NCBI RefSeq assembly: GCF_002959755.1
Contig: NZ_PPCW01000005.1
Coordinates: 62,001 to 126,000, forward strand
DNA: 64,000 nucleotides
Direction of reading: 5' to 3'
Origin: Veillonella sp. T11011-6
GTDB taxonomy: Bacteria; Bacillota; Negativicutes; Veillonellales; Veillonellaceae
Shown: positions 53,827 through 62,765 of the stretch, in pieces
How the letters are laid out: each line of letters begins with the position of its first letter
How positions within the stretch are numbered: the stretch's first letter is position 1
The notes under the pieces: generated by a model
Databases searched by the model: none
What the model saw: the letters and a program-made list of their open reading frames with translations, nothing else
What the model was told of the DNA's origin: nothing
Position numbers and translations under genes: made by a program

Positions 53827-54609
53827 ATGTTAGCATTTATGAAAGTATTACAACCGAAGACGGTGGAAGAGGCTTATGAATTAGCCACAAAAAACAAAAC
53901 TGCCCCAATGCTAGCTGGTGGCTGCTGGTTGCGTTTAGGTCGGCGCACATGGCCTGCAGTGATTGATATGGCTAGTCTTGATTTGCGCTATGTTCGCGAA
54001 GAGGATAACGAATTTGTCATTGGTGCTATGGCAACGCAAGGCGACGTGGAACGTTTTGAGCCATTACAACAATTCTGTGGTGGTGCTGTTGTTAAAGGTG
54101 TTAAAGAAATTCTTGGCATTCAATTCCGGAACACTGCTACTATGGGTGGATCTGTAGCAAGCCGCTTCGGCTTCTCCGACATTATTCCTGCATTAATGGC
54201 AGTACATGCAGACATCGTTACTTTTAAAGGCGGTCGCATGTCCATACATGACTATATGAAATACAGAGAACGTGATATCCTCGTGGAAATTCGTATCCCT
54301 AAAGTAGATGTGCCTGTAGCTGTAGAGGCTCTTCGCATCTCTCGTGGTGACTTCCCGGTGTTGACAGGTGCTCTTCGCCGTGATGACAAAGGCGTTGAAG
54401 TGTACATCGGTACAAGACCTGGCGTGCCTCAATTAGCAGAAAAAGCAAGTGCTCTGCTTTCAGAAAAAGGATTGTCTGCAGCAAAAGAAGCAGGTCAATT
54501 AGCATCTGAAGAGTTAGTTTATCAATCTAACTCTCATGCTTCCAAAGAATATCGAATGGAAATGGTAAAAGCTATGGTTCAACGCTTGTCTAAGGAGGTG
54601 GCACAATAA
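53827..54609 (+). CDS. Molybdenum hydroxylase FAD-binding subunit
   Basis: A 260-residue protein of the CO dehydrogenase/xanthine dehydrogenase FAD-subunit family. APMLAGGCWLRLGRR is the FAD-pyrophosphate-binding region, and IQFRNTATMGGSVA and SDIIPALMAVHA are the other family blocks. It passes electrons from the iron-sulfur subunit to an acceptor. ATG 53827 follows AGAGGA. The last base of its stop codon is shared with the next start, so these genes are coupled. It starts an eight-gene operon. Confidence 0.88.
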   Translation: MLAFMKVLQPKTVEEAYELATKNKTAPMLAGGCWLRLGRRTWPAVIDMASLDLRYVREEDNEFVIGAMATQGDVERFEPLQQFCGGAVVKGVKEILGIQFRNTATMGGSVASRFGFSDIIPALMAVHADIVTFKGGRMSIHDYMKYRERDILVEIRIPKVDVPVAVEALRISRGDFPVLTGALRRDDKGVEVYIGTRPGVPQLAEKASALLSEKGLSAAKEAGQLASEELVYQSNSHASKEYRMEMVKAMVQRLSKEVAQ

Positions 54610-55064
54610 TGGAACTCGTACTTAATATTAATAATAAAAATGTAACTGTTAATGTGCCAACTGATGAAATGTTATTGGATACATTGCGTAATCTTGGTTA
54701 CTACAGCGTACGTTGTGGCTGTGACACAACAAACTGTGGTCTTTGCACTGTATGGGTAGATGACGAAATTATCTTGTCTTGTGCATATCCTACATTCCGT
54801 GCGCCAGGTCATAAAATCACTACATTAGAAGGCTTGCAAGAAGAGGCTGAATTATTAGCGGCTTGTATTGCTAGCGAAGGCGCTGACCAATGTGGCTTCT
54901 GTACAACTGGCATGATGATGAGTGCTATCAACTTAAAACGTAAAAATCCAAAGGCTAGTGATGATGAGATTCGTGAATACCTCATCGGTAATTTGTGCCG
55001 TTGTACTGGCTATGAATCACAACTTCGAGGGGTTCGTAAATTCTTAGAAGGAGGCCTAAAATAA
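54609..55064 (+). CDS. Molybdenum hydroxylase [2Fe-2S] subunit
   Basis: A 151-residue electron-transfer subunit. The plant-ferredoxin-type cluster is bound by C38, C43, C46 and C58 (GCDTTNCGLCTV...SC), and the second cluster by DQCGFCTTGMM and LCRCTGY. It sits between the FAD and Mo subunits in order and overlaps both neighbouring genes by one base. Confidence 0.93.
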   Translation: MELVLNINNKNVTVNVPTDEMLLDTLRNLGYYSVRCGCDTTNCGLCTVWVDDEIILSCAYPTFRAPGHKITTLEGLQEEAELLAACIASEGADQCGFCTTGMMMSAINLKRKNPKASDDEIREYLIGNLCRCTGYESQLRGVRKFLEGGLK

Positions 55065-57358
55065 TGAATAAGCACATTGGTAAATCCTATGACAAGGTTG
55101 ACTCTAAAGGTATTTTGACGGGTAAACCGTCTTATACTGGCGATTTTGTTCCAAAAGATGCGTTCGTTATTAAGGTTCTTCGTAGCCCTCATGCACAGGC
55201 GCGCATTAAATCAATCGATACATCTAAAGCTAAATTAATTCCTGGTGTAGAAGCGATCTTTACACATGAAGATGTGCCTAATACTCGTTTTACATTGGCT
55301 GGTCAAACCTACCCAGAGCCATCTGCTTATGATGCGCTTATATTAGACCCTGTAGTTCGCTATGTAGGCGATGAAGTGGCTCTTGTTGTTGCAAAAGATG
55401 AAGCTACAGCACTTAAAGCGATGCCTCTTATCAAGGTTGAATACGAAGTACAAAAACCTGTGCTTGATATGCATACGGCTATCGACCATGAAACAGTAGT
55501 CCACCCTGAAGATGATATTCATAACAATATCCCTGTAGGTCAAGATTATAAACGCAATATTTGCGTATCTTATCATAAACGAGTAGGCGATATTGAAGCT
55601 GAACTTGCAAAATGTGATTATGTAGTAGATGGTACTTACTTTGACCAAGCTACACGCCAAACAGCAATGGAACCATTCCAAAGTTATGGTTACATTGATG
55701 CATTGGGCCGTGTAGTTATCGTATCTTCTACACAAATTGTATTCCATGTGCGCCGTCATATTGCGCGTGCATTAGGAATTCCGGCTACAAAGGTTCGCGT
55801 AATCAAACCTCGTATCGGTGGCGGTTTCGGTTCTAAACAAACGGCTTGCACAGAAATTATGACAGCTTTTGTGGCGTGGACATTGAAGAAACCTTGCTAC
55901 CTCTTATACGATCGCACGGAAGCACAGACTTGCTCCACTACACGTCATGCTCGTGAATGGAAAATCCGCGTAGGTGCTACAAAAGATGGAATTATCAAAG
56001 TAATTGATATGGACTCCATTACTGATGCAGGTGCTCATGCAACTCACTGCTTCACTACTACTACAGCTGGTGAGCATAAGTCCATTCCTTTATACAATAA
56101 AGCGACAGCTGTCCACTACGGTACAGAAGGTGTATACATGAACCATACACCAGGCGGTGCATTCCGTGGTTATGGTGCTACAGAAGCGCTATGGCCATTA
56201 GAGTGTGCTGTTAATAATTTGGCGGATAAAATGGGCGTTGACCCTGCTGAATTGCGTCAAAAGAATTTGATTGCTCAAGGTGAACAAAGCTTGGTATACG
56301 CTCCGGATGAATACCTTGACTCTGGTCTATTCCAAGATACAGTAAACCGCGTAAAAGAAATGGCTCGTTGGGATGAGCGTCCTCATTCTTGGGATATTGA
56401 CGAACGTTATCGCGGTGGCCTTGGCATGGCATTAGCGTTACAAGGTTCTGGTGTTGCTAACATTGACGTAGCATCTGTAGAAATTCGTCTTGGCGATGAT
56501 GGTAACTACACATTGTATACGGGCTCTTCCGATATGGGCATGGGTGCTAATACTGTATTGACTCAAATGGCTTGTGAAATCATTGGCTGTCCTATGGAAT
56601 ACATGACTGTTGTTGAATCTGATACAGACATCGTACCATTTGATCCAGGTTCTTATGCATCTAGTACAACATACGTAACTGGTACGGCAGCAAAAATGGC
56701 TGCTGAAGAATTACGCACTAAGATTATTGCTAAGTTCGCTCAATTCTTCGATACAGATGTAGAAAACATCGACTTTGATGGCGTTGTAGCTACCACAAAA
56801 GATGGTTCTCAAACTATGGATATCCATCAATTAGCTCCAAAATTATTGGTAGGCGTTAATGCAGAACAATTGTCTGGTTTCGCTACATGGGGCAGTCATA
56901 CGTCCCCACCTCCATTCATGGCAACTATTGCAGAGGTAAAAGTAGACAAACAAACTGGCAAGGTTATTCCGCTTCATACATATTCCTGCATCGATTGCGG
57001 TACTGTTATCAATCCTAAATTGGCTCGTGTTCAAGTTGAAGGTGGCGTAGTACAAGCTATCGGTATGGCGTTGTATGAAGATATACGCTATTCTAATAAT
57101 GGTCGCTTAGAGACTAATAACCTTATGACTTATAAAATCCCAACCCGTCAAGATATTGGCGAGTTACATGTAGACTTTGTAGAGTCTTATGAGCCGACAG
57201 GCGGATTTGGTGCCAAATCTATTGGTGAAGTTGTTATTAATACGGCTAGTCCAGCTATTCAGCATGCTATTAAAAATGCAGTTGGTGCGGACGTTCGTAC
57301 ATTACCTATGACACCTGAGAAGGTATTTGTGGCTATGGACGAGAAATATAAAGTATAG
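55064..57358 (+). CDS. Molybdenum hydroxylase large (Mo-cofactor) subunit
   Basis: A 764-residue subunit of the xanthine dehydrogenase family. GGGFGSKQ, PGGAFRGYGATEALWP and the C-terminal AKSIGE with the catalytic Glu are typical. The operon also holds yqeB and yqeC, published markers of the selenium-dependent Mo hydroxylases, which carry a labile non-selenocysteine selenium at the active site. A purine such as xanthine is the likeliest substrate, but this is inferred from the type of operon. Confidence 0.88.
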   Translation: MNKHIGKSYDKVDSKGILTGKPSYTGDFVPKDAFVIKVLRSPHAQARIKSIDTSKAKLIPGVEAIFTHEDVPNTRFTLAGQTYPEPSAYDALILDPVVRYVGDEVALVVAKDEATALKAMPLIKVEYEVQKPVLDMHTAIDHETVVHPEDDIHNNIPVGQDYKRNICVSYHKRVGDIEAELAKCDYVVDGTYFDQATRQTAMEPFQSYGYIDALGRVVIVSSTQIVFHVRRHIARALGIPATKVRVIKPRIGGGFGSKQTACTEIMTAFVAWTLKKPCYLLYDRTEAQTCSTTRHAREWKIRVGATKDGIIKVIDMDSITDAGAHATHCFTTTTAGEHKSIPLYNKATAVHYGTEGVYMNHTPGGAFRGYGATEALWPLECAVNNLADKMGVDPAELRQKNLIAQGEQSLVYAPDEYLDSGLFQDTVNRVKEMARWDERPHSWDIDERYRGGLGMALALQGSGVANIDVASVEIRLGDDGNYTLYTGSSDMGMGANTVLTQMACEIIGCPMEYMTVVESDTDIVPFDPGSYASSTTYVTGTAAKMAAEELRTKIIAKFAQFFDTDVENIDFDGVVATTKDGSQTMDIHQLAPKLLVGVNAEQLSGFATWGSHTSPPPFMATIAEVKVDKQTGKVIPLHTYSCIDCGTVINPKLARVQVEGGVVQAIGMALYEDIRYSNNGRLETNNLMTYKIPTRQDIGELHVDFVESYEPTGGFGAKSIGEVVINTASPAIQHAIKNAVGADVRTLPMTPEKVFVAMDEKYKV

Positions 57359-57399
57359 AGATTTCTATTTACTTTTCCTTTCTAAGGAGGCCTGGTTTT

Positions 57400-58158
57400 A
57401 TGACATCACAAACATCCTATTGGAATCGATTGATTCAGCCGGGAATCGTGGCCCTTGTTGGGGCAGGCGGTAAAACGACTGTGCTTTCAAAATTAGTAGA
57501 ATATGGAAGGCTGAAAGGTCAGCCCATCGTAGTTACGACTACGACTCGACTCTATGAATCTCAAGTGGCTCATTATGAACCGATTTATACTCGAAATATT
57601 AATGAAGCTGATGAATATTGTACTGATCGTATTTTGCGTGGATATTGTGGTGCGTGGTTCTCTGGCATTACAGGAACAAAAGTGGACTCCTTAGATTGTG
57701 ATCTTATCGATGGTTTAGCAAAATTGCATCCGAACTGGCAAATTGTAGTGGAAGCAGATGGGGCAAAGGAAAAATGGCTTAAGGCGCCTAAGACGACTGA
57801 GCCAGTCATCCCATCTCTCACAAAGACTACGATTGGTCTTGTGAATTTACAAATGTTAGGAGCGCCGCTTGATGATGAGCACGTGCATAACATCGAGCTC
57901 GTTCAAGATATTGTGAAACGCGATATGGGTGCCATTGTAACGCCACGCATGTTGGCTGATCTTGTGCTCCATAAACAAGGTTTATTCCAATACAGTAAAG
58001 GTAAAAAAATTCTGTTCTGTACTGGTTATGAAACGGTGCAACATCGTATCATTGATGATTTTATTGATCATATTGTAGATAGCGACATTTCCGATATCAT
58101 CTTAGCTGATGGATACAAAGCAAGTTGTGAAATCCGTCGCATTATTCAATGTCGGTAG
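57400..58158 (+). CDS. yqeC: YqeC, accessory protein of selenium-dependent Mo hydroxylases
   Basis: A 252-residue protein with Walker A GAGGKTTVLSKL near the start and VVEADGAKEKWLKAP, which is typical of YqeC. It is found only with Se-dependent molybdenum hydroxylases and is believed to help mature the cofactor; its biochemical role is not established. AAGGAGG precedes ATG 57400. It follows the large subunit by 41 bases. Confidence 0.85.
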   Translation: MTSQTSYWNRLIQPGIVALVGAGGKTTVLSKLVEYGRLKGQPIVVTTTTRLYESQVAHYEPIYTRNINEADEYCTDRILRGYCGAWFSGITGTKVDSLDCDLIDGLAKLHPNWQIVVEADGAKEKWLKAPKTTEPVIPSLTKTTIGLVNLQMLGAPLDDEHVHNIELVQDIVKRDMGAIVTPRMLADLVLHKQGLFQYSKGKKILFCTGYETVQHRIIDDFIDHIVDSDISDIILADGYKASCEIRRIIQCR

Positions 58159-58164
58159 GTACTC

Positions 58165-58887
58165 ATGACTTATGTGAAAGCAAAATCTAATACCGCTTTC
58201 AGTCCCATGAGAGACCCCATAGACCGTCGTCCTTTACATATTGGCATTGTCCTTCTCGTAGGAGGTCAATCCAAGCGCATGGGATGTAATAAGCAACTTT
58301 TGCCTTGGCGTGGTAAAACTGTTTTAGATGCGGTCTGTGGGGCTCTTCATTGTGGATGGAATGATTCGGTAGAACTTACTGAATCCTGTAAACTACCTTT
58401 TGTAGCGGTTACTGGTGATGATCATAAAAGATTAGAACCTATAGTTACGAGCTATGGGTTTGAAGTGGTTCAGAATGAACATCCTAATCGTGGACAAGGC
58501 CTGTCCATAGCGATAGGAGTACGTCATTTGATAGAAAACTCACCGATACCGCTAGATGGCATTCTTTGTTCTGTAGGGGATCAACCACTATTGACCGGGA
58601 ATGTTGTACATCAGGTTATTAGTGCATTTAGTGATAACTTTCATTCGAAAACTATCGTCGTTCCGCATTATGGGGCGAATTATCAATCGGGAAATCCTGT
58701 TCTATTTGGTTCACATTGGTTTAAATCATTGCAACATATCCAAGGGGATCAAGGTGGCAAAACTATCATTCGCGGTAGTGGTAAAGACCATGTTATCAAA
58801 TTGTGGATTCGTGACGATGTTGGATATGATATTGACACACCCGATGATTTTGAGCGTTTGAAACAACGTGAAAGTGAGGCATTATGA
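58165..58887 (+). CDS. mocA: Molybdenum cofactor nucleotidyltransferase (MocA type)
   Basis: A 240-residue NTP-transferase. VLLVGGQSKRMGCNKQLLPW is the nucleotide-binding motif of the MobA/MocA family; MocA makes molybdopterin cytosine dinucleotide for hydroxylases. CSVGDQPLLT and the C-terminal IDTPDDFERL are also typical. The segment around residues 65-75 is slightly longer than in E. coli MocA. It overlaps yqeB by 4 bases (ATGA). Confidence 0.82.
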   Translation: MTYVKAKSNTAFSPMRDPIDRRPLHIGIVLLVGGQSKRMGCNKQLLPWRGKTVLDAVCGALHCGWNDSVELTESCKLPFVAVTGDDHKRLEPIVTSYGFEVVQNEHPNRGQGLSIAIGVRHLIENSPIPLDGILCSVGDQPLLTGNVVHQVISAFSDNFHSKTIVVPHYGANYQSGNPVLFGSHWFKSLQHIQGDQGGKTIIRGSGKDHVIKLWIRDDVGYDIDTPDDFERLKQRESEAL

Positions 58888-59696
58888 AACCATTAGTCCT
58901 TATGCGCGGAGGCGGAGACATCGCTTCTGGCGCTGTATATAGATTGAAACGTGCAGGCTATCCTGTGGTGATTAACGAAATCGCCATTCCTACCATGATT
59001 CGCCGTGAAGTATGTTATGGCAATGCTGTACATCGTGGAGAAATGATTTTGGAACGCTTTGTAGCACGTCATGTAGCCCTCAGTGAAGTAGCAGATACGT
59101 TGGCACAAGGTGTTATTCCCGTTGTGACTAGTTCGTATGAAGAGCTACTTGATACATTGAAGCCAGTTATTGTTGTAGATGCTATTTTAAGTAAAAAGAA
59201 TCTTGGTACCAAACGTGATGATGCAGATCTCGTCATTGGTGTGGGGCCTGGATTTACTGCAGGGCATGATGTGGATGTTGTTATTGAAACCATGCGCGGT
59301 CATTACTTAGGTCGTTGCATCTATGATGGTCCAGCGCAGCCTAATACGGGGATTCCCGGTAATGTAGGTGGTTATACTCATGAACGTGTTATTCACTCAC
59401 CAAAGGCGGGTCTGTTTACAGCTAAGCGCCATATTGGCGATTCTGTACAAGCTAATGAAGTCATTGGTTATGTAGATAAAGAGCCAGTGCGGGCAAAAAT
59501 TACAGGTATTCTCAGAGGTATTCTTAAGAGCGGACTCATCGTATCCGACCATTTTAAATTGGCCGATGTAGATGCTCGTTGTGAAGAAGCTCATTGTTAT
59601 AGTATTTCAGATAAATCCCTTGCTGTTGGTGGTGGCGTTTTAGAAGCCGTTACTGCATGGGATTATGAAAGGAATCAAGATGGAAACGATCTATGA
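58884..59696 (+). CDS. yqeB: YqeB, selenium-dependent Mo-hydroxylase maturation protein
   Basis: A 270-residue protein with the family start MRGGGDIASGAVYRLKRAGY and the segment GVGPGFTAGHDVDVVIETMRGH. It is a marker for Se-dependent Mo hydroxylases and is thought to take part in inserting the labile selenium. It overlaps mocA and the next gene, so its expression is coupled to both. Confidence 0.87.
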   Translation: MKPLVLMRGGGDIASGAVYRLKRAGYPVVINEIAIPTMIRREVCYGNAVHRGEMILERFVARHVALSEVADTLAQGVIPVVTSSYEELLDTLKPVIVVDAILSKKNLGTKRDDADLVIGVGPGFTAGHDVDVVIETMRGHYLGRCIYDGPAQPNTGIPGNVGGYTHERVIHSPKAGLFTAKRHIGDSVQANEVIGYVDKEPVRAKITGILRGILKSGLIVSDHFKLADVDARCEEAHCYSISDKSLAVGGGVLEAVTAWDYERNQDGNDL

Positions 59697-60408
59697 TGTG
59701 ATGAAAGACCGTCTTCAGCTTACAGAAACTACGTTGATGGTTACTGTTTTGTCTGGTCCGCGTCAAGGGGATAAGACAATTTATGCTGAAGATGGTAGTG
59801 TTTTGTATGGCACACCAATTGAAGGCTTTATGGTAGATAAAGCAAAGCTTAATTCTTTGTGCATGGTAGGCGAAGTTGAATGTTTCGTACAACCTGTAGA
59901 AAATGATCCGTCTGTTCTCGTATTAGGCGCTGGTCATGTAAGCCGTGCTATTACAGATTTATTACTATTTATTGGGTGTCGTGTAACCGTTGTAGATGAC
60001 CGCCCAGAATATGTAGTTCCTGAATTCTTTGATGAACGTGTAACTCGTAAATGCTTACCATTAGAAAACTTTAAAAATGATCTACCTCTTGATGAATATA
60101 ATGGGTTTATCATTGTTACTCGTGCTCATGAGTATGATAATGTATGCTTAGAACAATTGCGCGATTATTTGCCAACCTATATGGGTGTTATGGGCAGTCA
60201 AAAGCGTATTCATTATGCATTTGAAGTATTGCGTGAACAAGGCTGGACGCAAGAAGAATTAGATATGGTATATGCACCAATTGGTCTAGACTTAGGTGCA
60301 CAAACCCCTGAGGAGATTGCATTATCTATCGTTAGCGAATATTTGGCAGTGGTGCGTGGTAAAAAAGGCGGCTCATTGCGGAAAGGTAGAGTGAGCTATG
60401 AATCGTGA
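59680..60408 (+). CDS. XdhC-family protein, Rossmann (C-terminal) domain alone
   Basis: A 242-residue protein equal to the C-terminal nucleotide-binding half of XdhC/CoxI proteins: VLVLGAGHVSRAI, TVVDDRPEYV, IVTRAHEYDN and PIGLDLGAQTPEEIALSI are typical. XdhC binds and protects the Mo cofactor and delivers it for sulfuration and insertion. The usual N-terminal CoxI domain is missing and is found in the next gene, so the order of the two domains is reversed. ATG 59680 follows GAAAGGAATC and overlaps yqeB by 17 bases. Confidence 0.85.
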   Translation: METIYDVMKDRLQLTETTLMVTVLSGPRQGDKTIYAEDGSVLYGTPIEGFMVDKAKLNSLCMVGEVECFVQPVENDPSVLVLGAGHVSRAITDLLLFIGCRVTVVDDRPEYVVPEFFDERVTRKCLPLENFKNDLPLDEYNGFIIVTRAHEYDNVCLEQLRDYLPTYMGVMGSQKRIHYAFEVLREQGWTQEELDMVYAPIGLDLGAQTPEEIALSIVSEYLAVVRGKKGGSLRKGRVSYES

Positions 60409-60712
60409 GTTTATTGAATATTTAAGTGCTCGTAAAAATGAAACACTAGCTGTGGCTACTATTTTATTTACCCGTGGTTCTACACCGCGTAAGGCTGGTA
60501 CATCTATGGTAGTATTCCCAGATGGATCTATCTTTGGTACGATCGGTGGTGGTCGTGCTGAAAATGAGATTCGTCTAAGCGCTGTTGATTCCTTGAATAA
60601 AAAAGAAGCACATCGTCGTATCGAAGTTCTTTTAGATGACGATGTAGCTGTAAAAGAAGGCATGGTGTGTGGTGGACAGATGGATGTGTGGATTGAAACA
60701 CAAAACATTTAA
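60398..60712 (+). CDS. XdhC/CoxI N-terminal domain protein
   Basis: A 104-residue protein containing the N-terminal half of XdhC: TILFTRGSTPRKAGTSMVV and GTIGGGRAENEI are the CoxI motifs. It overlaps the previous gene by 11 bases and is the last gene of the operon. Coupled translation should give matching amounts of the two halves, which together would make one XdhC. Confidence 0.85.
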   Translation: MNREFIEYLSARKNETLAVATILFTRGSTPRKAGTSMVVFPDGSIFGTIGGGRAENEIRLSAVDSLNKKEAHRRIEVLLDDDVAVKEGMVCGGQMDVWIETQNI

Positions 60713-60784
60713 GTTTATAACTATAGAAAAATCATATCTTATAATTGTTTATAAATTTACAGTGCTTCTAAAATGAGTTAAAAT

Positions 60785-60822
60785 ATAAGGTACAGCCAAG
60801 TAGTTGGTTGTACCTTATTATT
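60785..60822 (+). terminator. Terminator-like hairpin between the Mo-hydroxylase operon and cdaA
   Basis: Stem ATAAGGTAC (60785-60793) with GTACCTTAT (60810-60818), extended by GCCAA/TTGGT, then a T-rich tract. It ends only 20 bases before cdaA. Confidence 0.65.
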
Positions 60823-60842
60823 TTGTATAAGGAGCTATTTTT

Positions 60843-61655
60843 ATGCATATTGACGCACTTATACATACCTTTAGGCTTCTTGATATCGCTGATATCTTAA
60901 TCGTTGCCGTAGGTATTTATTACTTATATAAATTGCTTAAAGATACACGGGCCGTTTCTCTTTTGAAAGGTCTTGTTATGCTAGCAATTCTAAATTTATT
61001 GAGTCATTTGCTGAATCTATATGTTATCAATTGGATTTTGCAACAAAGTATGACCGTTCTTCTCTTCGCATTACCTGTAGTATTCCAACCGGAATTGCGT
61101 CGTGCTTTAGAACAATTGGGCCGTGGTCGAATTTTCAGTAAGGCACAGAATGTCAACGAAGAGGAAATGGATATGGCTATCAATGAAGTGATGGCGGCGG
61201 CTCGCGTTATGTCTCGTGAGCATACCGGGGCACTTATCGTTTTTGAACGTGAAGTAGGTCTCAATGACTTCGTTGATACAGGCATTTTAATTGATGCTGT
61301 GTTGAGCCGTGAACTTATTAAAAATATTTTTGTTCCTAGTACACCACTTCATGATGGGGCGCTAATCATCCGCGATGGTCGCATTCGTGCAGCTGGTTGT
61401 TTATTGCCACTAACTGAGGATCGTACATTGAGTACTGAACTTGGTACACGTCACCGTGCAGCCATCGGTTTGTCTGAACAAACTGATGCTGTCGTTGTTG
61501 TGGTCAGTGAGGAAACGGGGACAATTTCCTATACCTATGGCGGCCATATTTATCGCCATTTACCGGAAGATCAAATTAAAGAAGCGTTGCGTACATTTAT
61601 GGAACGCCCTCGTCAAACCATTACTGGTATGTGGAAATGGGGGGCAAAAAAATGA
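60843..61655 (+). CDS. cdaA: Diadenylate cyclase CdaA
   Basis: A 270-residue membrane enzyme that makes c-di-AMP from two ATP. Three N-terminal membrane segments precede the DAC domain. The active-site motifs are PLHDGALIIRDG and GTRHRAAIG. c-di-AMP governs potassium and osmolyte balance and cell-wall stability. AAGGAG precedes the ATG. The regulator gene cdaR overlaps its stop codon. Confidence 0.93.
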   Translation: MHIDALIHTFRLLDIADILIVAVGIYYLYKLLKDTRAVSLLKGLVMLAILNLLSHLLNLYVINWILQQSMTVLLFALPVVFQPELRRALEQLGRGRIFSKAQNVNEEEMDMAINEVMAAARVMSREHTGALIVFEREVGLNDFVDTGILIDAVLSRELIKNIFVPSTPLHDGALIIRDGRIRAAGCLLPLTEDRTLSTELGTRHRAAIGLSEQTDAVVVVVSEETGTISYTYGGHIYRHLPEDQIKEALRTFMERPRQTITGMWKWGAKK

Positions 61656-62572
61656 TGATACATTTGAAACGCAATTGGCCAGCTAAGTTGTTATCATTGC
61701 TAGCCGCTATCGTCATGTGGTTCTTTATCATGCGAGATCAGAACCCTGTGATGGAGGTAACCTATACAGTACCTGTTCAAGTCCAAAATCTTGATTCCCA
61801 TTATATTATAGAAGATGCACCTGATGTAGCACGCATTGTCCTTTCGGGCCCTCGCGATACGATTATGGCTATAAAGGCAGATAATCTTCGTGCATATATT
61901 GATGCATCTGGTGTAAAACCAGGTCAAAATAATGTAACCATTGGATTTACCCCTCCAGCGGGGATGAGCCTTGTGGAGGTTAAGCCTGATACTGTAACAA
62001 TTAATGTAGACGAATATGCAGAGCGGAAAATACCGGTTGAAATTGTTCCAATTGGTAAGTTCTCCGACGATGTTGCTCTCAAGTCAGTAACTATTGTACC
62101 GAAAGAGGTAACTGTATCTGGACGTAAACAGCTCGTTAACGCTGTAAATAAGGTTGTTATGAAGGTTAATATCTCTGGTCAAACTAAGAACTTTAGTGCT
62201 GTTAGTACGTTAGAAGCCTGGGATATATCTGGTAATGTATTAGATGTACACATCAATCCAAGCCAAGGTCAAGCGCAATATGAACTAAACTTATTGCGTA
62301 AAGATAAAGCGGTTCCTATTACAGTACCAACGGCGGGGACGGTAGCTGATGGGTATGAAGTTAAGTCTATATCCGTTACACCAACTCAATTAACTGTGAC
62401 TGGTCGAGAAGAAATGATTGATTCTGTTTCAGAAATTCAAACAGAACCAATTGATCTTACCGGTGTAACGAAGGGCATTCAAGGTAATTACAACTTAGTA
62501 TTACCGAGTGGTGTCAATAGTAATGTTACTACAGTACATGTTAAGGTAGATATACAAAAGAAAACTACGTAG
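61652..62572 (+). CDS. cdaR: CdaA regulatory protein CdaR (YbbR-domain)
   Basis: A 306-residue protein anchored by one N-terminal membrane segment (LLSLLAAIVMWFFI) with several YbbR repeats in the part outside the membrane. Segments of the form RIVLSGPRDTI, VTVSGRKQLVN and LTVTGREEMID mark successive repeats. CdaR controls CdaA. ATG 61652 lies in the cdaA stop (ATGA) after GGGGGG. glmM, the usual third gene, is not found here; a terminator follows. Confidence 0.88.
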   Translation: MMIHLKRNWPAKLLSLLAAIVMWFFIMRDQNPVMEVTYTVPVQVQNLDSHYIIEDAPDVARIVLSGPRDTIMAIKADNLRAYIDASGVKPGQNNVTIGFTPPAGMSLVEVKPDTVTINVDEYAERKIPVEIVPIGKFSDDVALKSVTIVPKEVTVSGRKQLVNAVNKVVMKVNISGQTKNFSAVSTLEAWDISGNVLDVHINPSQGQAQYELNLLRKDKAVPITVPTAGTVADGYEVKSISVTPTQLTVTGREEMIDSVSEIQTEPIDLTGVTKGIQGNYNLVLPSGVNSNVTTVHVKVDIQKKTT

Positions 62573-62581
62573 CTAAAAAGG

Positions 62582-62626
62582 ACCCTAATAGAGTAGATTA
62601 CATAACTCTATTAGGGTTTTGTTTTT
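62582..62626 (+). terminator. Terminator after cdaAR
   Basis: Thirteen-bp perfect stem ACCCTAATAGAGT (62582-62594) with its complement (62605-62617), then a T-rich run. Confidence 0.88.
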
Positions 62627-62765
62627 ATTATTCATATATTAGCTTTTATAGTAGTGTTGTATAATAAAGATGTATGACCAATTTCTAATGGGTCAGTTAT
62701 AAAGAATTTAGGTCAAATAATATAGATGTAGTCCATTCTGAAAGGATAGCTTTAATAGGTAACAT

